From Clostridium sp. AM33-3 (GTDB lineage: Bacteria > Bacillota > Clostridia > Lachnospirales > Lachnospiraceae): a stretch of DNA of 44,989 nucleotides. How positions within the stretch are numbered: position 1 is the first letter of the stretch; each line of letters begins with the position of its first letter. Location of the stretch: positions 1 through 44,989 of the forward strand of contig NZ_QUIV01000026.1 of the NCBI RefSeq assembly GCF_003480315.1, written 5' to 3'. The translations under genes were made by a program, and so were the position numbers. This document shows positions 19,266-27,484 of the stretch, piece after piece. The notes beneath the pieces were generated by a model. That model was not told where the DNA came from. It did not search any database and saw nothing but the letters and a program-made list of their open reading frames with translations.

Positions 19266-20294
19266 ACGGTAGATCCGAGAGAAATCACCATTACTGCAGA
19301 TGAAGCATCCAAGTATGTTGGTGAGGCTGATCCGGAAGACTATATCTCTACTCCTGGTGTTGTGACGAGAATTATGAGATGGATCCGTCCGGAAACTGTT
19401 TTTGGCGCAACCGTAACAAGCGGTGAAGTAGTAGCGGGTGATAAGCTTGCTTTCAAGGTAACCAGACCGGGTGCTGGCACTGATGAGGCAAGAGGTACTT
19501 ACAAAGATGCAGTTACCGTTACGGAGACTGACGCAGCAGCAAATGCAAACTATAAGATTACCTGGATCCCGGCAGACTTCCACATCTATGAAGATGGACT
19601 GGAAGTTGAAAAGACTGTCAAGGCTCCGACAGCACCGAAGACTGTATTTGAGCTTGGCGATGTGATGGAATTTAACATTAAGGTAACCAACACTGGTAAT
19701 ACGGATCTGAAAGACGTAATTGTAAAAGACGAGTTAAACGGTGCAACCATTGTTGCCAATACAGGTGAGTATACTGTGAATGCAGACGGAACCGCAACCA
19801 TCGCTGTATTAACAGCAGGTGCTTCGGTTGATGTGAAAGCAACCTACACAGTAAAAGCAGCAGATCTTGGCAACACAAGCTTTACAAACAAAGCAACCGC
19901 AACAGCAAAGACCGAGAACCCGAAAAAGCCGGAGGGCAAGGTAACTGGAGAAGATGAGACCGATCCGATCGCCATTGATTCCAGAACCACGGGTGGCGGC
20001 AACAGCGGTGGCGGTGGCGGCGGAAGCTCTTCCGGCCCGCGTGACAACGGTGGATCTTCCTCCGGCGGCCCGGGAACAACAACCGTAACCATTGACCCGG
20101 ATGCAGTTCCGTTAGCAAACCTGCCGAACGAAGACGGAGCAGACAATCTGCTTATGATCGACGATGAGGATGTGCCGTTAGCAGCACTTCCGAAGACCGG
20201 CCAGAGCGGAACAAACGGACTGGTATTCTTCCTGTCCAGCATGATGCTTGCAGCATTTGTGGCAGTGACCAAGAAACGCGAAGACGATAAGTAA
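14754..20294 (+). CDS. Giant LPXTG surface protein, C-terminal part (frameshifted)
   Basis: The 3' half of the same gene. The module-bearing frame is actually open from 14667; the GTG at 14754 is merely the first start-like codon, has no ribosome binding site and falls inside a module, so independent translation is unlikely. It contains the rest of A4 through B11. An MBG-like segment follows (about 19270-19590, REITITADEASKYVGEADPE), then a DUF11/DUF7507-like domain (about 19600-19965, VTNTGNTDLKDVIVKDEL). Next come a Gly/Ser-rich spacer, a VPLANLP/VPLAALP duplicated motif, and the LPKTG signal with a hydrophobic stretch and a KKREDDK tail. With one base corrected the whole protein would be about 3567 residues. 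A strong terminator follows. Confidence 0.85.
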   Translation: MTENNAGEYPMGLDASQFTNKDNNTFPNVRFVLVSDGKLTITKRNVTLTSADDEKVYDGTALTNHNVTVSGDGFVKNEAPSYDVTGTITNVGEVDNTFTYGFANGVNAGNYEITTVYGKLKVTPVTETVTVTIKENSGTEKYDGTEKTVTGYTVENISNPLYTVNDFTFSGSAEVKGTNAGTYNMNLSPFDFTNTNTSNFPNVTFVVEDGQLVIQKRSVTLTSGSDSKAYDGTALKKETVEVTGDGFAENEGADYSNFASRTEVGETDNTFTYTLKSNTSKDNYEISVVEGKLTITATADEVVVTIKENSGTKTYDGTEKTVTGYTVQSISSKLYTEKDFTFSGNAEVKGTNAGSYDMELTPADFWNTNKNFTKVTFKIVDGKLTIEKRKVTLTSDSASKDYDGTPLTAKNVTVSGDGFANGEGATYDVYGSQTESGSSKNHFRYSLTQGTNADNYEFEEALGDLTVRAIETPVVVTIRGNRAEATYDATEKSVTGYTATADNANYPLNDSSIKFTGNATIKGTDAATYKGKLEAAQFENINKNFTNVTFNVVDPGELVIKPVEITLTSADAEKVYDGTELTNNKVTVTAGAFVGNDGATYNVTGSQLNKGTSKNAFTYQLNEGTKSTNYAITKVYGNLTVTAVTETVTVTITGHVGLEKYNGSEFTVSGYDIAADNQLYETSNVQFNGAKDSATGKDAGPYTTKLNAADFVNTNENFANVTFVIQNDIVLTVQKRAVTLTSATDSKVYDGTPLTNSEITVGGDGFANGEGATYEVTGTQTTAGTSDNTFNYTLNAGTNADNYEISKHEGKLTVTATEDEVVVTITEQNGSFLYDGTEHTVAGYTVTNISNPLYHEADFTFTGNAEVKATDAGTYDMELKEADFHNRNASFEKVKFVIVDGNLTIEKRKVTLASANASKVYDGEALTAQTVTVTAGDGFAEGEGATYKVTGSQTKVGTSENTFTYNLNENTKLKNYDIEPVYGKLKVTPVTEKITVTIKGHSDTVKYNGDEHSVTGYDVTIPAGSLYKEKDITFSGNAEAKGTDADTYNMGLKAENFANSNGNFANVEFVVKEDGKLTITKRDVTLTSADAEKVYDGTALTNDTVTVSGDGFVKNDGATYDVTGTITNVGTEPNTFTYTLNEGTKADNYNITLKKGSLEIKPITDEVVVTITEHSNSAKYDGKEHKAEGYDVTEISNDLYHESDFSFSGDASHKTVAATNAGSYDMGLLAGDFTNNNGNFTNVRFSIKDGKLEIAKRDVTLTSGTDSKTYDGTALTNDTVTVGGDKFADGEGASYNITGSQTEAGSSDNTFTYTLNEGTNKDNYNITKTEGKLTVSPSASEIIVTITGHTGSKTYDGAEMAVSGYDVSISNPAYTEGDFSFKGNDTLSKTDAGTYSMGLKASDFANTNGNYSNVIFNVTDGSLEIAKRQVTLTSATDQKTYDGNALTNDSVAVSGDGFADGEGATYKVTGSQTNAGNSKNTFTYTLNDGIKEKNYEIDTVEGTLTVDPREITITADEASKYVGEADPEDYISTPGVVTRIMRWIRPETVFGATVTSGEVVAGDKLAFKVTRPGAGTDEARGTYKDAVTVTETDAAANANYKITWIPADFHIYEDGLEVEKTVKAPTAPKTVFELGDVMEFNIKVTNTGNTDLKDVIVKDELNGATIVANTGEYTVNADGTATIAVLTAGASVDVKATYTVKAADLGNTSFTNKATATAKTENPKKPEGKVTGEDETDPIAIDSRTTGGGNSGGGGGGSSSGPRDNGGSSSGGPGTTTVTIDPDAVPLANLPNEDGADNLLMIDDEDVPLAALPKTGQSGTNGLVFFLSSMMLAAFVAVTKKREDDK
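20187..20291 (+). other. LPKTG sortase sorting signal
   Basis: The last 35 codons encode LPKTG (from 20187), a hydrophobic segment (GLVFFLSSMMLAAFVAV) and the charged tail KKREDDK: the complete three-part signal for class A/B-type sortase cleavage between T and G. No sortase gene lies in the window. Confidence 0.95.
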
Positions 20295-20326
20295 TGGAAT
20301 CGTTTTCAACCATAAGAATTACAGAG

Positions 20327-20360
20327 AAAGCGCCGGGAGCGAAATGCTCCCGGCGCTTTT
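20327..20360 (+). terminator. Terminator after the surface-protein gene
   Basis: A perfect 14-base stem (20327-20340 with 20346-20359, core GCGCCGGGAGC) with a 5-base GAAAT loop and a TTTT tail. It lies 33 bases after the stop codon. The flanking A and T runs could let it act in both directions. Confidence 0.93.
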
Positions 20361-20392
20361 CTGGTATCCTAAAGTTTGTCGAGCCGTTCTCA

Positions 20393-20421
20393 TTGCAATA
20401 CATTCCGAATTTTGCTATTCT
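20393..20421 (+). promoter_or_regulatory. Predicted promoter of the AAA-ATPase-like gene
   Basis: -35 TTGCAA (20393-20398), a 17-base spacer, and -10 TATTCT (20416-20421), 52 bases before the ATG. It may also drive pth and mfd, which follow with gaps of only 4 and 5 bases. Confidence 0.5.
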
Positions 20422-20473
20422 ATATTCATAAAAACCATGTTTACAGAAAGCAGCATAGAAGGGAATGTGAGCC

Positions 20474-21733
20474 ATGAAATCGTCATTATTAAAATTGCCG
20501 GTGGGGGTAGACAGCTTCGAGAAAATCCGGAAAGATGGATTTTATTATGTGGATAAAACCACATTGATCGAGCAGCTTCTGGAACAGTGGGGAGAGGTGA
20601 ATCTGTTTACCAGGCCGCGCCGTTTTGGAAAGACTTTGAATATGAGTATGCTTCGCTGCTTTTTTGAAATAGGAGCAGATCATTCTTTGTTTGACGGGTT
20701 GGACATTTCAAAGAATCAGGAACTTTGCAATACCTATATGGGAAGGTTTCCGGTGGTGTTTCTTTCTTTGAAGAATGTGGATGGTCTTACTTTTGCAGAT
20801 GCAAAGTATCGCTTGACAGAACTGGTTGCTGCGGAAGCGGAGCGCTTTTTATTTTTGTCAGATAGCAAAAAGCTTTCTGAAAATGAAAAAAACAGGTATC
20901 AGGCCCTGATTTCGCTTGACCATGGGCGTTATACTATGGATGAGACAATTCTTGTGTCCAGTCTGCAGCTACTGTCACAGCTTTTATACAGACATTACGG
21001 ACAGAAAACCATAATATTGATAGATGAATACGATGTTCCACTGGACAAAGCATTCCAGCATGGTTATTATAAGGAAATGGTTTCCCTGATCCGTGGAGTA
21101 TTCGGACAGGCTTTAAAAACCAATGATGCGCTGCAGTTTGCGGTATTGACGGGATGTCTGCGGGTATCGAAGGAAAGTATTTTTACAGGACTGAATAATT
21201 TTAAAGTACTCGCTATTACGGATGCCCGTTTTGATGAACAATTTGGCTTTACGGAACAGGAAGTGTCAGAATTGTTGGAGACGTATCACCTGGAAGAACA
21301 TCAGGCGGAAACAAAAGAATGGTACGATGGATATCATATTGGCGGTGCAGATGTTTATTGCCCATGGGATGTGATCAATCATGTGGACAGGCTTCGCGGA
21401 GAACCGGGGGCGCAGCCGCAATCCTACGGGATCAATACCAGCGGGAATGATCTGGTGAAGCGGTTTGTGAACAGGGCAGATAAGACAACGCGTGATGAAA
21501 TGGAACGACTGATTGCCGGGGAATCCGTGGAAAAAGAAATACGTCTGGAATTAACGTATGACGAGATTGATCAGAGCATTGACAATTTATGGAGTGTGCT
21601 GTTTCTAATCGGTTATCTGACATGGGTCGGAAAACCAGTGAATAGTGTTTACCGGCTGGCCATTCCGAATAGGGCGGTGCGGGAGATTTATATCACCCGG
21701 ATACAGGAGTGGTCTAAGGAAAAGGAAGGATAA
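20474..21733 (+). CDS. AAA-ATPase-like protein lacking the usual nuclease tail
   Basis: 419 residues of the AAA-ATPase-like/DUF1703 family, common in gut Firmicutes and Bacteroidetes and of uncertain function. Diagnostic motifs: VGVDSFEKIRKDGFYYVDKT at the N-terminus, the family's variant Walker A RPRRFGKT (47-54), Walker B IILIDEYDVPL (~180-190), the sensor-like LTGCLRVSKES, and GFTEQEV followed by EWYDGYHIG. Full members run to about 520-570 residues and end in a PD-(D/E)XK nuclease-like domain. Here the protein stops just after the region that precedes it, so that domain is missing. The stop is 4 bases before pth. Base composition is poorer in GC than pth-mfd, consistent with a mobile or recently acquired gene. 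Start: ATG 20474 with AAGGGA upstream. Confidence 0.85.
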   Translation: MKSSLLKLPVGVDSFEKIRKDGFYYVDKTTLIEQLLEQWGEVNLFTRPRRFGKTLNMSMLRCFFEIGADHSLFDGLDISKNQELCNTYMGRFPVVFLSLKNVDGLTFADAKYRLTELVAAEAERFLFLSDSKKLSENEKNRYQALISLDHGRYTMDETILVSSLQLLSQLLYRHYGQKTIILIDEYDVPLDKAFQHGYYKEMVSLIRGVFGQALKTNDALQFAVLTGCLRVSKESIFTGLNNFKVLAITDARFDEQFGFTEQEVSELLETYHLEEHQAETKEWYDGYHIGGADVYCPWDVINHVDRLRGEPGAQPQSYGINTSGNDLVKRFVNRADKTTRDEMERLIAGESVEKEIRLELTYDEIDQSIDNLWSVLFLIGYLTWVGKPVNSVYRLAIPNRAVREIYITRIQEWSKEKEG

Positions 21734-21737
21734 AAAG

Positions 21738-22313
21738 ATGTATTTAATTGCAGGACTTGGGAATCCCACACGGGAATATGAGAAAACGAGACATAACGTT
21801 GGCTTTTCGGTGATCGATGTGCTGGCGGACAAATATAATATTGATGTGAGTGACCGCAAGCACAAGGCGCTGTGCGGCAGGGGCGTGATCGAGGGGGAGA
21901 AGGTGCTTCTCTTAAAGCCTCAGACCTTCATGAACTTAAGCGGCGAGAGCATCCGCGAGGCGGTAGATTATTATAAGATCGATCCGGAGGATATCATTGT
22001 CATTTACGATGATATCAGTCTGGAGCCGGGACAGCTGCGCATCCGGTTAAAGGGAAGCGCCGGCGGGCATAATGGAATCAAGAACATCATTGCGCACCTG
22101 GGCACCCAGGAGTTTCCGCGCATCAAGGTGGGCGTGGGCGCGAAGCCGCCGAAGATGGATCTGGCAGATTATGTGCTGAGCCGTTTCGGAGCAGAGGAGC
22201 AGAAGATCATGGATGAGGCGTTTGGCGAGGCGGCTGAGGCTGCGGTCATGATGATGACAACCGGAGCGGAGCGTGCCATGAATCATTATAATGCCAAAAA
22301 GAAAGCGGAGTAG
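21738..22313 (+). CDS. pth: Peptidyl-tRNA hydrolase
   Basis: 191 residues. It releases tRNA from peptidyl-tRNAs dropped by ribosomes. The catalytic and substrate-binding residues are visible: GLGNP with N9, catalytic H19 in RHNVGF, KPQTFMNLSG, and YDDISLEPGQLRIR with the catalytic Asp, then GGHNGIKNI. The length is typical. I start at ATG 21738, preceded by GGAAGGA; the longer in-frame extension upstream lies inside the previous gene. pth followed closely by mfd is a widely conserved Firmicutes order. Confidence 0.97.
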   Translation: MYLIAGLGNPTREYEKTRHNVGFSVIDVLADKYNIDVSDRKHKALCGRGVIEGEKVLLLKPQTFMNLSGESIREAVDYYKIDPEDIIVIYDDISLEPGQLRIRLKGSAGGHNGIKNIIAHLGTQEFPRIKVGVGAKPPKMDLADYVLSRFGAEEQKIMDEAFGEAAEAAVMMMTTGAERAMNHYNAKKKAE

Positions 22314-22318
22314 GTATC

Positions 22319-25300
22319 ATGAGCAGAGTATTTGCAAATCCACTTACGGAGCTGGCGGAGTTTGAACAACTTCTGGAGTGTCTGAAAAAGAAGAAAGGGC
22401 CGGTGCAGGTCAGCGGCTGTCTGGATTCCCAGAAGGTACATCTGATGCAGGAAACCGTGGCAGACCGGCCGTGGAAGCTTGTGGTAACATATGATGATGC
22501 CAGGGCACGGGAGATTTACGATGATTTCGGCTGCTTCCGGGACAATGTCTGGCTGTATCCGGCGAAGGATCTGCTGTTTTACAGTGCGGATATTCACGGC
22601 AATCTGCTCACCAGGGAGCGACTGCAGGTTCTGCGCCATCTGATGGAGGATCAAAACGGTGTCGTGGTGACCACCATGGACGGCCTGATGGACCATCTGC
22701 TTCCGCTGCGCTGCATGCAGGAGCAGGTGCTTCATCTGGAAACGGGACAGGAGCTGGACCTGGAAGCCTGGAAGCTTCGTCTGGCTGAGCTTGGCTATGA
22801 GCGTATGCCGCAGGTGGACGGTATGGGGCAGTTCTCCGTGCGGGGTGGTATTCTGGACATCTATCCGTTGACAGAGGAGCTTCCGGTGCGTATTGAGCTT
22901 TGGGACACCGAGGTGGATTCCATCCGTACCTTTGACCTGGAGAGCCAGCGCTCCATTGAGCAGCTGGATGAGATTGACATTTATCCGGCCACCGAAATCG
23001 TGCTGACAAAGAAGCAGGCCAGGGAAGGCATTGAGCGGATCCGCGGTGAGGCAAAGGCCTTTGCGGAGAAGCTGAGAGCACAGCAGAATACCGAGGAAGC
23101 ATACCGCATCAGCGGGATTGTAAAGGAACTGACGGAGGGCATCGAGGAGGGCTGGAAACAGACTGGACTGGATGCCTGGATTTCGTATTTTAATAAAGAA
23201 ACTGTTTCGTTTCTGGATTACTTTGATCCGGAGCGGAGCATGATTTTTCTGGATGAGCCGCTGCGCCTGAAGGAACAGGGCGAGGCGGTGGAGCTGGAGT
23301 TTCGGGAGAGTATGGAGCACCGGCTTGAGAAGGGCTATCTGCTTCCCGGACAGACCGGACTGCTGTACCCGGTGCGGGAGATCCTGGCCAGGGCACAGCG
23401 GAAGGATACGGTGTATCTGACCGGCCTGGAGCAGAAGCTTCCGGGCATGACGACGGAGAAGCGTTTTTTCTTTGATGTCAGGAACATGAATTCTTATCAG
23501 AACAGCTTTGAGATGCTGATCAAAGACCTGACAGGCTGGAAGAAGGACGGATACCGGGTGATCCTCTTATCTGGTTCCCGCACCCGTGCCAGCCGCCTGG
23601 CGGAAGATCTGCGGGAGTACGGTCTGAGCGCCTTTTGTACGGACGATGAGAGCCGGGAGGTGCAGCCGGGAGAGATCCTGGTTGCCTTCGGTAATCTGCA
23701 CCGGGGCTTTGCCTATCCGCAGATCAAATTTGCGGTCATCACGGAAGGTGATATGTTCGGCAAAGAGAAGAAAAAGCGCAGGCGTAAGAAGACTTCCTAT
23801 GAGGGAAGGAAGATTCAGAGCTTTTCCGAGCTGTCGGTGGGGGACTACGTGGTGCATGAGGACCACGGACTTGGCATTTACCGTGGGATTGAGAAGATTG
23901 AGCGGGACGGCGTTATCAAGGATTACCTGAAGGTGGAGTACGCGGACAACGGAAGTCTTTACCTTCCGGCCACTCGTCTGGACGGCATTCAGAAGTATGC
24001 GGGCTCTGACGCGAAGGCACCGAAGCTGAACAGGCTGGGCGGTGAGCAGTGGAACCGGACCAAGGCGAAGGTGAAGACTGCGGTGAAAGAGATCGCGAAG
24101 GATCTGGTGCGGCTCTATGCGGCGCGCCGGGAGCTGGGCGGCTACCAGTACGGGGAAGATACCGTATGGCAGCAGGAGTTTGAAGAATTGTTCCCCTACG
24201 ATGAAACGGAGGATCAGATCACCGCGATTGAGGATACCAAGCGGGACATGGAAAGCCGCCGGATCATGGACCGGCTGATCTGCGGTGACGTGGGCTACGG
24301 CAAGACAGAGATTGCGCTGAGGGCAGCGTTTAAGGCGGTGCAGGAGAGTAAGCAGGTGGTCTACCTGGTGCCGACCACCATTCTGGCGCAGCAGCATTAC
24401 AATACCTTTGTACAGCGCATGAAGGACTTTCCGGTGCGGATTGAGCTGATGTCAAGGTTCCGCACACCGGGGCAGATCAAAAAGACGATCGAAGATCTGA
24501 AGAAGGGTCAGGTGGATATTGTCATCGGTACGCACCGGGTTCTTTCGAAGGATGTGAAATTCAAAGATCTGGGGCTCCTGATCATTGATGAGGAGCAGCG
24601 CTTCGGTGTGGCCCACAAGGAAAAGATCAAGCAGATGAAGGAAAACGTGGATGTGCTGACTCTGACGGCAACACCGATCCCGCGGACCCTTCATATGAGT
24701 CTGGTAGGCATCCGCGATATGAGCGTGCTGGAGGAGCCGCCGGTGGACCGTGTCCCGATCCAGACCTATGTCATGGAGCACAACGATGAGATGGTCCGTG
24801 AGGCGGTGAACCGCGAGCTGGCCCGGGGCGGTCAGGTTTACTATGTATACAACCGCGTGAAGGATATTGAGGAGGTTGCGCACCATGTGCAGGAGCTGGT
24901 ACCGGATGCTACGGTGGTGTACGCCCACGGGCAGATGCCGGAGCACAGGCTGGAGCAGATTCTGCTGGATTTTGTGAATGGTGACATTGATGTGCTGGTA
25001 TCCACCACCATCATTGAGACGGGGCTGGATATCCCCAATGCCAATACCATGATCATTCAGGATGCGGACCGCATGGGACTTTCCCAGCTGTATCAGCTGC
25101 GGGGCCGTGTGGGCCGTTCCAGCCGTACCTCGTATGCGTTTCTGATGTATAAGCGCGACAAGCTTTTAAAGGAAGAGGCAGAGAAGCGTCTGCAGGCCAT
25201 CCGTGAGTTTACGGAGCTGGGCTCTGGCGTCAAGATTGCCATGCGGGATCTGGAGATCCGCGGTGCGGGAAACGTACTGGGTGCAGAGCAGCACGGGCAT

Positions 25301-25849
25301 ATGGAAGCGGTCGGCTATGATCTTTACTGTAAGCTGTTAAATCAGGCGGTGCAGGCTATCCAGGGCCGCCGGGATGAGACGGAGGATTTTGCGTCCACCG
25401 TGGAGTGCGATGTGGATGCCTATATCCCGGTTTCCTACATTAAGAATGAGTATCAGAAGCTGGATGTATATAAGCGCATTTCCGGCATTGAGAATGAGGA
25501 AGAATACCTGGATATGCAGGATGAGCTGATGGACCGCTTTGGCGATATTCCGAAAGCAGTGGCGAATCTTTTGCAGGTAGCGCTTTTAAAGGCCATGGCT
25601 CACAGAGCCTATGTGACGGAGGTGCGCATCAACCGTCAGGAGATTCGCCTGACCATGTATCCGAATGCAAAGCTGAACACAGCCGGCATTCCGGAGCTGG
25701 TTGCTTCCTACGGAGATGAACTCCGGTTTGTGATGGCAGAGCAGCCGTATTTTCTGTATGTGGACCGCAGAAACAGACAGAAGGACTGCCAGGCCATGAT
25801 GGAGCTTGCCCGGACGATCCTGGGACAGATCATTCAGCTCGGTGAATAG
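22319..25849 (+). CDS. mfd: Transcription-repair coupling factor Mfd
   Basis: 1176-residue ATP-driven translocase that removes RNA polymerase stalled at DNA damage and recruits UvrA. Domains in order: a UvrB-like N-terminal module, the CarD-like RNA polymerase interaction domain (~504-570, [16 protein letters not shown]), the RecG-like translocase with Walker [10 protein letters not shown] (~655) and the DEEQRFG box (~757), helicase motif VI ([11 protein letters not shown]), and the C-terminal TRCF domain. The length is full and no damage is seen. It starts 5 bases after pth. No T-run terminator is obvious after it; the next gene has its own sporulation promoter. Confidence 0.98.
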   Translation: MSRVFANPLTELAEFEQLLECLKKKKGPVQVSGCLDSQKVHLMQETVADRPWKLVVTYDDARAREIYDDFGCFRDNVWLYPAKDLLFYSADIHGNLLTRERLQVLRHLMEDQNGVVVTTMDGLMDHLLPLRCMQEQVLHLETGQELDLEAWKLRLAELGYERMPQVDGMGQFSVRGGILDIYPLTEELPVRIELWDTEVDSIRTFDLESQRSIEQLDEIDIYPATEIVLTKKQAREGIERIRGEAKAFAEKLRAQQNTEEAYRISGIVKELTEGIEEGWKQTGLDAWISYFNKETVSFLDYFDPERSMIFLDEPLRLKEQGEAVELEFRESMEHRLEKGYLLPGQTGLLYPVREILARAQRKDTVYLTGLEQKLPGMTTEKRFFFDVRNMNSYQNSFEMLIKDLTGWKKDGYRVILLSGSRTRASRLAEDLREYGLSAFCTDDESREVQPGEILVAFGNLHRGFAYPQIKFAVITEGDMFGKEKKKRRRKKTSYEGRKIQSFSELSVGDYVVHEDHGLGIYRGIEKIERDGVIKDYLKVEYADNGSLYLPATRLDGIQKYAGSDAKAPKLNRLGGEQWNRTKAKVKTAVKEIAKDLVRLYAARRELGGYQYGEDTVWQQEFEELFPYDETEDQITAIEDTKRDMESRRIMDRLICGDVGYGKTEIALRAAFKAVQESKQVVYLVPTTILAQQHYNTFVQRMKDFPVRIELMSRFRTPGQIKKTIEDLKKGQVDIVIGTHRVLSKDVKFKDLGLLIIDEEQRFGVAHKEKIKQMKENVDVLTLTATPIPRTLHMSLVGIRDMSVLEEPPVDRVPIQTYVMEHNDEMVREAVNRELARGGQVYYVYNRVKDIEEVAHHVQELVPDATVVYAHGQMPEHRLEQILLDFVNGDIDVLVSTTIIETGLDIPNANTMIIQDADRMGLSQLYQLRGRVGRSSRTSYAFLMYKRDKLLKEEAEKRLQAIREFTELGSGVKIAMRDLEIRGAGNVLGAEQHGHMEAVGYDLYCKLLNQAVQAIQGRRDETEDFASTVECDVDAYIPVSYIKNEYQKLDVYKRISGIENEEEYLDMQDELMDRFGDIPKAVANLLQVALLKAMAHRAYVTEVRINRQEIRLTMYPNAKLNTAGIPELVASYGDELRFVMAEQPYFLYVDRRNRQKDCQAMMELARTILGQIIQLGE

Positions 25850-25865
25850 TTCGGGACAGCTCCGG

Positions 25866-25895
25866 TGCATAAATTTTGAAGCCCTCCGCATACTA
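25866..25895 (+). promoter_or_regulatory. Sigma-G-like forespore promoter of spoVT
   Basis: TGCATA (25866-25871), a 17-base spacer and CATACTA (25889-25895) match the Bacillus sigma-G consensus (TGMATA / CATAMTA) at every position. It lies 42 bases before the spoVT ATG. In Bacillus, spoVT is a sigma-G gene, so the match is also expected biologically. Confidence 0.8.
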
Positions 25896-25937
25896 TCCAT
25901 AAGACACACGATATGGAAATTATGCAGGAGGAGCATT

Positions 25938-26486
25938 ATGAAAGCTACAGGAATTGTGAGAAGGATCGATGATCTTGGACGTGTCGTGATTCCGAAGGAG
26001 ATACGAAGAACGCTGAGACTGCGGGAGGGTACTCCGCTGGAAATTTTTACAGACCGGGAGGGAGAGATCATCCTGAAAAAATATTCTCCCATGGTTGAGC
26101 TGGCGGCATTTGCCACTCAGTATGCGGAGTCCATGGCGCAGTCTACCGGCATGCTGGTCTGCATCACGGACCGTGACCAGGTGATAGCTGTTTCCGGCGG
26201 ACCGAAGCGGGACATGCTGCAGAAGATGATCAGCAGGCAGCTGGAGCAGGTGATCCATGAGCGGGAAGCTGTGGTGGCTGAGAAGGATACAAGAGAATTT
26301 ATTCCGGTCGCAGGTGAGGAGATGGACGGCGTGGTGGCAGAGGTGATCGTGCCGATCATCTGCGAGGGAGATCCCATTGGGGCGGTGGCGCTCTTAAGCC
26401 GGGACCCGAAAGCCAGACTGGGCGAAGCGGAGCTTCGGCTGGTTTCCACTGCGGCCGGATTTCTGGGGCGGCAGATGGAAGGATAG
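25938..26486 (+). CDS. spoVT: Stage V sporulation regulator SpoVT
   Basis: 182 residues. It regulates late forespore genes as a tetramer. The N-terminal AbrB-type swapped-hairpin DNA-binding domain (KATGIVRRIDDLGRVVIPKE, about 1-50) is near-canonical. A GAF-like domain fills the rest (about 55-180, SGGPKRDMLQKMIS; VPIICEGDPIGAVALLS). I use ATG 25938, with GGAGGAG upstream; a longer in-frame reading overlaps mfd and is not supported. A sigma-G-like promoter stands in front, and the small acidic protein follows after 15 bases, so both are probably forespore-expressed. Confidence 0.94.
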   Translation: MKATGIVRRIDDLGRVVIPKEIRRTLRLREGTPLEIFTDREGEIILKKYSPMVELAAFATQYAESMAQSTGMLVCITDRDQVIAVSGGPKRDMLQKMISRQLEQVIHEREAVVAEKDTREFIPVAGEEMDGVVAEVIVPIICEGDPIGAVALLSRDPKARLGEAELRLVSTAAGFLGRQMEG

Positions 26487-26501
26487 TAAGGAGGAAAAAC
26501 A

Positions 26502-26852
26502 ATGCAGAATCAGAAAAAAGCAGGCCAGGCAGAAGACTGGGAACTGTCAGAGGAGTACTATAGAGAAGATACCGGGAAAAAGGAGCTTCGGCTGGAAGAC
26601 TTCCTGGAGGAGGAACCGGCAGAGGCAGACCGGGAGGGACTGGCTGGCGCAGACGGACTTAAGGAGCAGCTGGAGAGCATGGCAGACCGGGTGAAGCAGA
26701 TCAGGGAGCTTTCGGCGGGCGGGCACCCGGCCGATCAGATTGCTGCCATGCTTGGTATGGACGGACAGCAGATCAGGGATATCCTAGTGTGCATGCAGTC
26801 CTTCCCGGAGGATGATCCACTGGCGGTAGCACGTCTGATTGTTCTTGGATAG
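26502..26852 (+). CDS. Small acidic protein, unknown function
   Basis: 116 residues; not recognised. The N-terminal half is strongly acidic and likely disordered. The C-terminal half is helical and contains HPADQIAAMLGMDGQQIRDIL, which reads like a helix-turn-helix of the kind found in small sigma-like or Trp-repressor-like proteins. There is no signal peptide and no membrane segment. It has a near-perfect TAAGGAGG and begins 15 bases after spoVT, so it is probably co-transcribed from the sigma-G-like promoter. Possible roles include a forespore accessory regulator; this is only inference from context. Confidence 0.7.
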   Translation: MQNQKKAGQAEDWELSEEYYREDTGKKELRLEDFLEEEPAEADREGLAGADGLKEQLESMADRVKQIRELSAGGHPADQIAAMLGMDGQQIRDILVCMQSFPEDDPLAVARLIVLG

Positions 26853-26862
26853 GAAATTTTTT

Positions 26863-26923
26863 ATCACATTTTTATTACATTTTTCGAAAGCTGCTGTTCA
26901 AACCGGCGGCTTTCGTATATAAT
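26863..26923 (+). promoter_or_regulatory. Lipoprotein promoter with direct repeat and dyad
   Basis: A tandem 11-base repeat (ATCACATTTTT 26863-26873, ATTACATTTTT 26874-26884) is followed at once by a 12-base-pair inverted repeat (26885-26896 with 26904-26915, three G-T pairs). A TATAAT at 26918-26923 follows. No good -35 is present at 17 bases (TGTTCA), which fits an activator-dependent promoter. The dyad has no T-run after it, so it is more likely an operator or a transcript hairpin than a terminator. Confidence 0.5.
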
Positions 26924-26959
26924 GATACCTGCTTTATGTTTTACAGGAGGAAATCAATC

Positions 26960-27478
26960 ATGATAAAAATGGGAAAAAGAGCACTGCTTGTAGCAGCAGG
27001 CTGCATGGTGCTTTTATGCGGATGCACCAAGAGCAACATCGTTCAGCCGGATGCCAGTGAAGCGGAATCACCGGATTTTAACATTTATAACAACATCGAG
27101 CTGGATATGGACCAGTTCCGCGATGAGGTGGATGAGATCTGTCTGGATGAAAATGATTACCCGATGGCAGATTCTATTGACTTTACGATCGATGAGGACA
27201 AGTCCCTGATCGATGTGACCATTGTGGTGAAGGACGGTACCAGCGGGGAAGACGCCGCAGAGTATGCAGATGCTGTGCTTAAGAGCATCAACGATGAGGC
27301 AGCGGTTCAGGATTACAATTACGGAGAGTCCGGTGCGGACACCTTCGGCGGATTTTTCCAGGACCGTGAGACGCACTTAAAGATTTATGAGAAGAGTGCT
27401 TATGAAGCTAAGGGTGAGCCGATGTACGAGACCGATATTCCGGCAGATACCTACATGACCTTTGATATTCAGAAATAA
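26960..27478 (+). CDS. Predicted lipoprotein, unknown function
   Basis: 172 residues with a lipoprotein signal peptide: positively charged MIKMGKR, a hydrophobic stretch, and the lipobox LLCGC at about residues 18-22. It would therefore be lipid-anchored on the outer face of the membrane. The mature part is small and acidic, with a possible alpha/beta fold (SIDFTIDEDKSLIDVTIVVKDG, then a helix with AAEYADAVLKSIN). I recognise no named family. ATG 26960 has AGGAGG upstream; the longer in-frame reading starts within the promoter. The gene converges on a cell-wall-binding protein gene across a shared terminator. Confidence 0.85.
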   Translation: MIKMGKRALLVAAGCMVLLCGCTKSNIVQPDASEAESPDFNIYNNIELDMDQFRDEVDEICLDENDYPMADSIDFTIDEDKSLIDVTIVVKDGTSGEDAAEYADAVLKSINDEAAVQDYNYGESGADTFGGFFQDRETHLKIYEKSAYEAKGEPMYETDIPADTYMTFDIQK

Positions 27479-27484
27479 ACAGGG

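Noticed and set aside
14754..20294. Second half of the surface protein as an independent gene
   Set aside because: The start-like GTG lies inside a module, lacks a ribosome site and a signal peptide, and module homology runs unbroken across the frameshift.
25806..25937. Longer N-terminus for SpoVT overlapping mfd
   Set aside because: The AbrB domain starts exactly at the ATG 25938, which has GGAGGAG upstream; the extension covers the sigma-G-like promoter.
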